Shown: piece after piece, positions 1-5,382 of the stretch
Position numbering within the stretch: position 1 is the first letter of the stretch
Layout: every line of letters starts with the position of its first letter
NCBI GenBank assembly: GCA_013329855.1
Contig: DUJI01000233.1
Location: forward strand, 1-6,274
Direction: 5' to 3'
Length of the DNA: 6,274 nucleotides
Source of the DNA: Thermoplasmata archaeon
GTDB taxonomy: Archaea; Thermoplasmatota; Thermoplasmata; RBG-16-68-12
Notes under the pieces: model-generated
The model's input: the letters and a program-made list of their open reading frames with translations, nothing else
The model's database searches: none
What the model was told of the DNA's origin: nothing
Program-made: the position numbers and the translations under genes

Positions 1-426
1 GGCCGCGACGGCCTTCTCGAGGACCTGCTCCCGCGTCATCTTGAGCTTGTGCTTCAGATGGATGTCCGAGGTCGCGATGAACACGTGGACCTCGTCCACG
101 TCCGCGGCGATCGAGGCGTCGATGTCGGTTCGGACTGTCCGGTTCAGCGTGCACACCGCGGCATGCAGTCCAGCGCTCGCAATGGCCTTTACGGCCTCCA
201 GCTCTCCGGGCGAGTTGGCGGGGAATCCAGCCTCGATGGAGTCCACCCCCAGATCGTCCAGGAGGCGCGCGATGGCCAACTTGTCCGCGGCGGCCAGGGC
301 CACGCCGGGTGTCTGCTCGCCGTCGCGAAGGGTCGTGTCGAAGATGCGCACACGACGTCCGGCGTTCCCGCTGCGGACGAGCTCGTTGTACGGGCTCACG
401 AACACGTCGCGTTCCGATTCGGACAT
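1..426 (-). CDS. 2-isopropylmalate/(R)-citramalate synthase family, N-terminal part (C-terminus beyond left edge)
   Basis: Enzymes of this DRE-TIM metallolyase family condense acetyl-CoA with a 2-oxoacid, as the first step of leucine (LeuA), citramalate-route isoleucine (CimA) or 2-oxosuberate (AksA) synthesis in the cytoplasm. The 142 visible residues start MSESERDVF and carry the family signature [15 protein letters not shown] around residues 24-38. The aspartate and arginine of DTTLRDGEQ are the expected metal and substrate-binding residues. It is followed by [14 protein letters not shown] and [17 protein letters not shown], which are typical of archaeal LeuA-like proteins. The start is ATG at 426, with GGTGA four bases upstream (435-431) as ribosome binding site. 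The metal-binding HxH segment and any regulatory domain lie outside the window, so LeuA, CimA and AksA cannot be separated; LeuA is the default guess. The gene is read away from proC. Its upstream leader contains strong hairpins at 451-487 and 499-562. No defect is visible in the part shown. Confidence 0.9.
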   Translation of the reverse strand, partial: MSESERDVFVSPYNELVRSGNAGRRVRIFDTTLRDGEQTPGVALAAADKLAIARLLDDLGVDSIEAGFPANSPGELEAVKAIASAGLHAAVCTLNRTVRTDIDASIAADVDEVHVFIATSDIHLKHKLKMTREQVLEKAVAA

Positions 427-450
427 GAGGTCACCAAAATGCGGGCCCGA

Positions 451-487
451 GGAAGGCGGTCCGGCGGGATCCGGAGGGCCGCCTTCC
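451..487 (-). promoter_or_regulatory. Strong GC-rich hairpin in the leader of the leuA-like gene
   Basis: The outer arms GGAAGGCGG (451-459) and CCGCCTTCC (479-487) pair perfectly. The inner arms TCCGG (460-464) and CCGGA (471-475) extend the stem, leaving a six-base loop and a GGG bulge at 476-478. It sits 25 bases upstream of the ATG at 426, outside any supported gene. It could be a leader structure controlling the leuA-like gene or part of a small RNA. No U-tract follows on either strand, so a simple terminator is not supported. The pairing is seen directly; the function is inference. Confidence 0.5.
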
Positions 488-498
488 CCTAGGCCAAC

Positions 499-562
499 GG
501 AAGGTGACGCGGGCTAAGCAAACCCGGCTTCCGGAATCGGGGCTCCGTGTGCGTCACCTTCC
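499..562. repeat. Perfect 12-bp inverted repeat, 40-base loop
   Basis: GGAAGGTGACGC at 499-510 is the exact reverse complement of GCGTCACCTTCC at 551-562. The 40 bases between contain weaker complementary stretches such as CCCG (523-526) with CGGG (538-541). A second small hairpin, CTGCTA/TAGCAG with loop CTGGA, follows at 562-578. On the minus strand this would be a long stem upstream of the leuA-like gene; on the plus strand it lies about 370 bases before proC. A structured leader or small RNA is the favoured reading. A miniature mobile element is a weaker option, since no flanking direct repeat was noticed. Confidence 0.55.
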
Positions 563-578
563 TGCTACTGGATAGCAG

Positions 579-884
579 AGCGGACCCGGAACCCGTGGAG
601 TCCACATAAAGCTTAGGGATACCGAAGGAATCGAGCAGATTGCCAAGATTACCCGCCTGCGTCCCGGGTTCTGCGAGCGGGCCGACGAGGCCTGCACGGG
701 AACCTTCATGTAGCGCGGGGAAAATGCCATGGGGACGCGCGTCGGCGCGCGAGGTAGAGTACAGGATGGACGAGACCGCGGACCTTCGCAGGGACTCGGG
801 AGCGAGCGCACGCTCCGCCCGTGCCTCTGCCGTTTTCGCCGCGCCTCGGCCGTTCCCGCAGCCTCGGGCCGGCGCCGGCTCGCT
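579..884. other. Intergenic stretch without a supported gene
   Basis: Open frames here (for example a 41-codon plus-strand frame from 766 and an 85-codon minus-strand frame at 554-811) have arginine/proline/serine-rich translations resembling no known family. They look like products of high GC. No tRNA fold was found on either strand. The minus strand has a weak TATA-like CTTTATG at 606-612. A transcript starting about 27 bases downstream would cover the hairpins at 562-451 before the leuA-like start, but this promoter is speculative. A short GC-only palindrome lies near 733-750. Confidence 0.4.
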
Positions 885-911
885 GTGACCCCGCTTCGAT
901 GCGGGTGTCAC
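885..911 (+). promoter_or_regulatory. Ten-base-pair hairpin just before proC
   Basis: GTGAC-CCCGC (885-894) pairs with GCGGG-T-GTCAC (901-911), closing a TTCGAT loop with one bulged T at 906. The stem ends three bases before the GGGGTG at 915-920 that is the likely proC ribosome binding site, so it does not cover that site. It could stabilise the 5' end of the mRNA or affect ribosome access. It may also be incidental in a GC-rich leader. Confidence 0.4.
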
Positions 912-927
912 GACGGGGTGTTGGCGC

Positions 928-1782
928 ATGGACGGACACAAGACCATCGGCATCGCTGGCGTGGGCAAAATGGGCGAAGCGCTCGTGAAGGGACTCCTCT
1001 CCCGTCGCGTGCTCCCGCCGTCCCATATCTTGGTGAGCGACGCGATTGCCGCACGCGCCCAGGAAATCGCGCACGCGTACGACGTCGTCTGCGTCCCGAC
1101 CACGGCGAAGCTCGCGGAGCGCTCCGACATCCTCGTCCTCGCCGCGAAACCCAAGGACATGCCCGGCCTCCTGGAATCGATCGGATCGCACGTGCGGAAG
1201 GACACCCTCGTCATCACCCTTGCCGCGGGAGTGCGGACGGCGTACGTGGAGAAGTGTCTGGGCGGCCGGGGCCATGTGGCCCGGATGATGCCGAACCTCG
1301 CGTGCGGCGTGGGAGAAGGAGCGACAGCGTTCGCCCTTGGGGCCACCGCCACGGACGGGGAAGCAATCCTGATCGAGGAAATCATGGGCTCCCTGGGCCG
1401 CGTCACGAAGGTCGACGAGAAGCATCTCGACGCGGTCACGGGCCTTAGCGGCAGCGGGCCTGGCTTCATGGCGGCCCTCGCGCAAGCCATGATTGAGGGG
1501 GGAATCCGCTCGGGCCTTCCGAAGGACGTAGCATTCAAGCTCGCCTTGCAGACCATGAAAGGGACCGCGGAGCTGCTCCTCTCGGGCGGCATCGACCCGG
1601 AGGCGCTGTACCGCATGGTGGCCACGCCTGGCGGGACCACGGCTGCGGGATGGCGCGTCATGGAGGAGCGAGGCGTGCCTGAAGCCATCTCCGACGGCAT
1701 TGTCGCGGCCTCGCACCGTGCCGCCGAGCTGGCCGATGAAGCGGCCGAACTCTCAAGGCGAGGCGGTCACGATGCCACCTAG
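928..1782 (+). CDS. proC: Pyrroline-5-carboxylate reductase
   Basis: ProC reduces 1-pyrroline-5-carboxylate to L-proline with NAD(P)H, the last step of proline synthesis in the cytoplasm. The 284-residue product is close to the usual 260-280. The Rossmann dinucleotide-binding loop GIAGVGKMGEAL is at residues 8-19. VLAAKP, typical of the second half of the nucleotide fold, is near residue 71. The MPN motif that usually reads RVMPNTP appears as ARMMPNLACGVGEG near residue 122. The C-terminal dimerisation domain carries VTGLSGSGPGF (family form ALSGSGPAY) near residue 170 and TPGGTTAAG near residue 232, matching the ProC signature. The ATG at 928 follows GGGGTG by seven bases. Its last 11 bases overlap the pheA start at 1772, so the two were probably a translationally coupled operon. 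The reading frame is intact, making this the only full-length protein gene here without a visible defect. The stop is TAG, so TAG acts as a normal terminator in this genome. Confidence 0.95.
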   Translation: MDGHKTIGIAGVGKMGEALVKGLLSRRVLPPSHILVSDAIAARAQEIAHAYDVVCVPTTAKLAERSDILVLAAKPKDMPGLLESIGSHVRKDTLVITLAAGVRTAYVEKCLGGRGHVARMMPNLACGVGEGATAFALGATATDGEAILIEEIMGSLGRVTKVDEKHLDAVTGLSGSGPGFMAALAQAMIEGGIRSGLPKDVAFKLALQTMKGTAELLLSGGIDPEALYRMVATPGGTTAAGWRVMEERGVPEAISDGIVAASHRAAELADEAAELSRRGGHDAT

Positions 1783-1912
1783 ACCACCTCGACCGCGCGT
1801 CGCCTATCAAGGGGAACCGGGGGCCTACAGCGAGGATGCCGTGGTGGCCTTGTTCGGCGAGGCGGTGGCGAAGCTCCCGTGTCTCGAATTCCGCGATGCG
1901 TTCGACGCCGTG
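1772..1912 (+). pseudogene. pheA: Prephenate dehydratase, N-terminal fragment, truncated at a junction
   Basis: Prephenate dehydratase converts prephenate to phenylpyruvate in phenylalanine synthesis. The first ~47 residues match its N-terminus: RVAYQGEPGAYSEDAV at residues 9-24, corresponding to the conserved (Y/F)QGxxGAYSE start, then LEFRDAFDAV at 38-47, corresponding to the 'F..vF.aV' segment. After about 1912 the expected 'GVVPIENSxEG' continuation is absent. The open frame simply runs on as the antisense of the minus-strand hom and thrC genes as far as 2878. About 80% of a normal ~270-residue protein, including the catalytic TRF region and the ACT domain, is missing. The ATG at 1772 is chosen because it overlaps the end of proC, has a GAGG at 1760-1763, and gives the family N-terminus. 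The truncation is either a real rearrangement or a chimeric join; the exact breakpoint cannot be fixed beyond roughly 1905-1921. Confidence 0.85.
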
Positions 1913-2242
1913 GATGTGGGTACAGCCACGCACGCCGTCCACGATGTTGGTCGGCGTGACTTCGACGATGGCGTCCGCGTTCACCGTCTGGATGATCTCG
2001 GGGGCACGGCGACCGGGCCGAAAGTGAGGCTGCAACGAGGCGAGGGCGCCCGCGGAGCGTTTCGCCTTGAGGAGCAAACCCGGATCGATGCCCGCAGGGT
2101 CCACCACCGCACCGCTCGTGTCGAGGGCGGCGACGATCTTGACCCGCAGCGCATACTGGCCCCCGAGGCGAGACTCCTGGGACGCGAGGAGGCCCAGCAA
2201 TCCTTGACCGAGGGCGCCCAGGCCCACGAGGATGATCCTCAT
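1913..2242 (-). pseudogene. hom: Homoserine dehydrogenase, N-terminal fragment, truncated at a junction
   Basis: Homoserine dehydrogenase reduces aspartate semialdehyde to homoserine, the branch point to threonine and methionine. From ATG 2242 the product opens MRIILVGLGALGQGLL, with the GxGxxG dinucleotide-binding loop at residues 7-12. It reaches AIVEVTPTNIVDG at 91-103, the conserved (V)E.TPTN segment that closes the nucleotide fold, then RGCTHI at 105-110. The next expected block, with the TANKGP motif and the catalytic lysine/aspartate domain, is absent, because from about 1912 downward the strand is the antisense of pheA and proC. The start overlaps the upstream thrC stop as ATGA (2242-2239), a classic coupled arrangement. 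About two thirds of the enzyme is missing, so it should not be active as read. Confidence 0.88.
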
Positions 2243-3192
2243 CGCCGGGATCCTCCGAGGGCCGACAGGATGGCCTTGACCGTGGGCTCGACGACGGCGA
2301 CCTCGACCCGTTCGCGCAGCGCGGCTTCGGGGTCCTTCAGCCCATGGCCCGTGCACACGCAGACCACGGTCTCCTCCGAGCGAAGCGTCCCCTCCCGGGC
2401 GAGGCGCATCGCGCCCGCCACACTCGCGGCGCTCGCGGGCTCCACGAAGATCCCTTCCTCCCGCGCGAGCTGCGTCTGGGCCTCCACGAGGAGCGGGTCC
2501 GGCAGCTTCAGTGCGAGCCCGCCCGACCCCCGGATGGCGCGGACCGTCTTCCGCCAGTTCGCCGGGTTGCCGATGCGGATCGCGCTGGCGACCGTCTCAG
2601 GCTTCTCGACGGGTCGGATCTCCTCGCGGCCCTCGAGAATCGCATCCGCGATGGGCGCCGCGCCCTCGGCTTGGACGCCCACCAGGCGCGGCAGACGTTC
2701 CGTGGCGCCGAGCGCCTTCAGCTCCTGGAACCCTTTCCAGTACGCCGCGAGGTTCCCGCCGTTGCCCACCGGGCACATTAGCCAGTCCGGGACGTTCCCG
2801 CCGAGCTGCTCGAAGACCTCGAAGGCCGCGGTCTTCTGGCCCTCGATGCGGTACGGGTTGATCGAGTTCAGGACATAGGCGTCCAGCCGGTCCGCGGTGT
2901 CCACGACCACGTTCATCGCATCGTCGAAGCTGCCCCGGAGTCCCACGATCCTCGCGCCCTCGAAGTAGGCCTGCGCGAGCTTTCCCTGGGCCACGCCCCC
3001 GGCGGGGACCAGGACCACGCACTCCAGGTGGGCGCGCGCCGCGTACGCGGCCAGGGAGGCGGCCGTGTTCCCGGTCGATGCGCAGATCACGCGCTCCCGC
3101 CCGAGGGCGACGGCCTCGGTGACGCCCACGGTCATGCCGCGGTCCTTAAACGAGCCCGTCGGGTTCTGGCCCTCGTTCTTCACGAACGCGGC
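2239..3192 (-). pseudogene. thrC: Threonine synthase copy 2, lacking its N-terminus
   Basis: Threonine synthase converts O-phosphohomoserine to threonine using PLP. The frame is recognisable from FVKNEGQNPTGSFKDRGM, where the lysine of SFKDR (codon near 3147) is the PLP-binding residue. Other fold-type II landmarks follow: ASTGNTAAS (substrate loop), PVGNGGN (PLP phosphate binding), FVEPASAAS, and a C-terminal CTGHGLKDP motif. The C-terminus is complete, stopping with TGA at 2241-2239 inside the hom start codon, so thrC-hom was a coupled pair for threonine synthesis. The zinc-ribbon and N-terminal domain (roughly 60-100 residues) are missing. A GTG at 3183 is available but is the valine of VKNEG, an internal residue rather than a likely start. 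Just upstream the sequence switches to another threonine synthase in a different reading frame. The fragment keeps most of the PLP core but lacks the substrate-side N-terminal part. Confidence 0.88.
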
Positions 3193-3775
3193 GGTCCGCG
3201 GCGATCAACGCGACCCGGTTCGCGTCGTCGTACGTTCCGTCTACGGGCACCACGGTGGCGCCGTAGAGCCGGGGAAGGAGCAGCTTGGTCGGTTCCAGGT
3301 GCGCCGAAGCGAAAACGTAGCAGGGCAGACGGGCCTTCGCGGCCGCGGCGGCCGTGGCCGCGGCCAGGTTCCCCGTGGACGCGCAGCCCACGGCGGGCAC
3401 GTCCCACTCGCGCGCCTTGGCGATGGCTACCGCGACCGGCCGGTCCTTGAAGGAGTACGTGGGATTGACCGTGTCATCCTTCACCCAGACGTCGCGGAGG
3501 CCGAGCGTCCCGGCCAGGTTCTCCGCACGTCGCAACGGCGTGCAGCCCACTTGGAGGTCCACGCGGCTCGCGGGGTCTGCGACCGGGAGGAGTTCGGCGT
3601 AGCGCCACAGATCCCGGGGCCGGCCGGCCAAGCCGTCGCGCGTGAACGCCTCCCGGACGGCCTCCATCTCGTAGCGCACCTCGAGAGGGCCGAAGCAGGC
3701 ATCGCAGACGGTCCGCAGGGTCGCAGGATACTCCGCCCCGCACTCGCGACACCGCAATCCGCGCACGTAGCCCAT
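3146..3775 (-). pseudogene. thrC: Threonine synthase copy 1, N-terminal half only
   Basis: A second PLP threonine synthase (COG0498-like), clearly different in sequence from the adjacent downstream copy. Residues 9-27 form a zinc ribbon (CRECG then CDACFG, two CxxC pairs), usual at the N-terminus of archaeal threonine synthases. GCTPLRRAENL (78-88) is the conserved 'G.TPL' entry to the core. NPTYSFKDRPV (104-114) holds the PLP lysine K110, and ASTGNLAAA (132-140) is the substrate loop. Homology continues to about residue 196 (DDANRVALIAADRR). The last 13 codons, to the stop at 3148-3146, are out-of-frame reading of the other thrC copy. The C-terminal half, with the PLP phosphate-binding glycine loop, is absent, so this fragment alone cannot be an active enzyme. 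ATG 3775 is preferred over ATG 3784 because GAGAGG (3790-3785) lies nine bases before it but directly abuts the other. Confidence 0.85.
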
Positions 3776-3905
3776 GGATCCCATCCTCTCGGGGATGGCG
3801 TCGTGCGAGGGCGGAGGCCCGCTTGACCCCTTGTGACGGAAACCATGCGGATAGGCATACCCGTATTCCGATTCGCGTGGAGAGATGGGAGGTCGGAATG
3901 GCGGC
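3776..3905 (-). other. Short intergenic region upstream of thrC copy 1
   Basis: These 130 bases separate the end of the extracellular-domain fragment from the threonine synthase start. They contain the GAGAGG ribosome binding site and a small dyad ATAC-CC-GTAT near 3858-3867 that could be an operator. No good TATA box was seen; AT-rich patches around 3856-3870 are only weak candidates. No gene is supported. Confidence 0.35.
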
Positions 3906-4313
3906 TCAGACGATCGTCTCGCTCGTGACGAAGTACTCCGGTGCGGTCCAGCCGCCCGCCCGCCAGATGAGGCTGACGTGGCAGTAGCTCAGGGCGGGCA
4001 ACGGGGCTCCGTTCCCCGTGACCCAGAACGTGTCGCCCGGGCTCACCTTCCCGTTGTGGTCGAGGTCGAGCCAGACGATGTGGTAGTAGTCCTTGTGCGT
4101 GGACGAACCGATGAGGAACGTGGCGTTCTGTCCGCTCGCGGGCAGGGGGACCGCCGCATCCCCGAAGTTGTTGATCGTCAGGTTCACGTCGAAGCCGGTC
4201 CAGGCCCACGAGGCGTTCCCGTCCGAGCTGACGTTGAACGTGCCGTTGCCGCCAACCATGACGGCCGCGGAAAACCGAACCGGGGCGGAAGGGGGCGGCT
4301 GCAGCGTGGTCAC
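3906..4313 (-). pseudogene. Extracellular domain with EF-hand-like loop (C-terminal part of a split anchored protein)
   Basis: The family is not recognised. The 135 residues read from GTG 4313 carry five N-glycosylation sequons (NGT, NVS, NAS, NLT, NAT) and a beta-rich pattern with an FDVNLTINNFG strand. The 12-residue loop DLDHNGKVSPGD has D, D, N, G, S and D at EF-hand/dockerin calcium-ligand positions, and is followed by TFWVTG. These traits point to an extracytoplasmic, probably calcium-binding beta-sandwich domain, yet this fragment has no signal peptide or membrane helix of its own. It lies in the same reading frame as the anchor fragment at 4493-4320, separated only by TAA and two codons. 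The two are most simply one 195-codon gene broken by a nonsense codon. An independent GTG-started second cistron with a weak AAGGG before it is possible, but would leave a sequon-rich domain in the cytoplasm. It ends with TGA. Confidence 0.65.
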
Positions 4314-4319
4314 GAACCC

Positions 4320-4493
4320 TTAGAACGCGATCGCGAACACGGCCACGATAAGGAGGAAGATCGCCACCACGAACCCGAAACCCTTGCGGTCCACGAGACG
4401 CGGGCCCATGAGGAATCCGCGGAGTCCCTTGGGCCGCTCCGGGGGTACCGGGAACGGACGGTCCGGACCGGGGACCGCGGCGGGTTCGACCAT
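4320..4493 (-). pseudogene. Single-helix membrane anchor (N-terminal part of a split anchored protein)
   Basis: A 57-residue product starting MVEPAAVPGP. It has a proline-rich, probably cytoplasmic tail (residues 1-35), a basic stretch RLVDRKG, then one hydrophobic helix, FGFVVAIFLLIVAVFAIAF (39-57). It stops abruptly at TAA (4322-4320) at the outer end of the helix. The RKG-plus-hydrophobic pattern loosely resembles class III (pilin-type) signal peptides, but the identity is not established. The sequence resumes in frame with GFVTTLQPPPSAPV and the extracellular domain. ATG 4493 is chosen because a TATA-like CTTATCTA lies about 27 bases upstream, as expected for a leaderless archaeal mRNA. 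A longer frame starting at 4598 would overlap the transporter gene. Confidence 0.65.
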
Positions 4494-4516
4494 CAAGGCT
4501 ACCCGACCGTCCGCGG

Positions 4517-4524
4517 TAGATAAG
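4517..4524 (-). promoter_or_regulatory. TATA-like box for a leaderless transcript
   Basis: On the minus strand CTTATCTA is centred about 27 bases before the A of ATG 4493, inside the 43-base gap after the transporter stop codon. This is the spacing expected when transcription starts at or next to the start codon. No Shine-Dalgarno sequence is visible before this ATG, which agrees with leaderless expression. The assignment is inference from position and composition. Confidence 0.45.
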
Positions 4525-4536
4525 GTCTCGCCGCGG

Positions 4537-5370
4537 CTAGCGCGATGCGCCGCGGACCGGCGTGGTCCCGACTCCGGCTCGCGTCCTCGACTCGGCATAG
4601 GCCAGGATCGCCGCGGCCAGGAGCGCGGTGGAGAACGCGTACACGTAGGCGTAGAACTGGTCGATGCCGAAGAGCACGCCGAGGGCCAGGTTCGCGGTGA
4701 AGAGTCCGAGGGCCCGCGTCATGCTCAGCCAGCCCATGCCCTCCGACAGGCGGTGGGAGGCGACCAGATTGGAGATCAGCGTGGGCTCGAAGGTCTCCAC
4801 GCAGCCCGTGGCGAAGCCGAGTCCGGCCGCCGCCACGTAGAATGTGGGCGCGCTCCCCCCGACCGCATACAGCGTGCCGATCGCGAGGGACGCAAACGCC
4901 GCGAGCAGGTACCCGATGCTCCAGATGGCCCGAATCGGACGCAGGCGCCTTCCGCCGAGCACGATCCCGGCCAGCGCGGAGAGACCGAGATACACGCCGA
5001 AGGTGACCACGGCGAGGGCGCTGATCACGGAGGGCGCGCTTCCGCTTTGGGACTGAGCCACGGTCAGGATGGGGAAGCCGAACGAGTAGAAGCTGAACCC
5101 GAAGAGCGTCGCGGAGAGCAGGAGGGCCCGGTACGCCACGACGGTGTCGCCCTGCCCCGCCGCGGACCCGCTCGGGCGCGGACGCGGAGCCGCGACCACG
5201 CTCGCCGCGGGGCGGTTCGCGAGGACCAAGCACAGACTGGAGAGGGGCAGAGGGAGGATCGTGACGAGGAGGACGTCCGTGTAGGACACGCGGACCAGGA
5301 GCAGGACGACGGAGTAGGTGACCGCCAGCACTCCGCCGCCCACGTCGAGCGCGTGGAGGAATCCAAACAC
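4537..5370 (-). pseudogene. MFS transporter, C-terminal part (after an in-frame TAG)
   Basis: This is the continuation of the major facilitator transporter begun at 5793. After the TAG at 5385-5383 the same frame reads YRSKVFGFLHALDVGGG, which fits the usual MFS text around helices 4-5 (R..fG...a.d..G). About eight further hydrophobic segments follow. A hydrophilic central loop rich in R, P, S and A (roughly residues 53-80 counted from the GTG at 5370) divides two six-helix bundles. Later landmarks are GFSFYSFGFPILTVAQS, FATGCVETFEPTLISNL and GWLSMTRALGLF. The C-terminus is complete with a TAG stop at 4539-4537. The GTG at 5370 is the valine of SKVFGF and has no convincing ribosome binding site, so this is unlikely to be an independent gene. 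The substrate is unknown. With the upstream part the protein would be 418 residues, normal for a 12-helix MFS carrier. Confidence 0.8.
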
Positions 5371-5382
5371 CTTGGACCGGTA

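Noticed and set aside
499..562. Miniature transposable element with 12-bp terminal inverted repeats
   Set aside because: At 64 bases it is very short, has no recognisable flanking duplication and has no second copy in the window. An RNA structure is simpler.
579..730. tRNA, SRP RNA or RNase P RNA in the spacer before proC
   Set aside because: No cloverleaf, no TTCGA-type T loop with paired arms, and none of the conserved SRP or RNase P motifs could be found on either strand.
766..888. Possible 41-codon plus-strand gene before proC (MDETADLRRDSG...)
   Set aside because: A GAGG-like sequence precedes it, but the composition is low complexity and the end overlaps the hairpin. No support beyond an open frame.
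489..1700. Minus-strand open frame of 403 codons opposite proC
   Set aside because: It is the antisense of proC extended through the intergenic region. The translation is rich in S, R, P and A with no family features, as expected in GC-rich DNA.
1700..2878. Long plus-strand open frame of 392 codons
   Set aside because: Only codons from 1772 to about 1912 look like a protein family (prephenate dehydratase). The rest is the antisense of hom and thrC, with low-complexity arginine-rich translation.
2239..3775. A natural two-domain threonine synthase fusion
   Set aside because: The two parts are in different frames, both contain the PLP-lysine block, and each lacks an essential part, so this is not a designed fusion.
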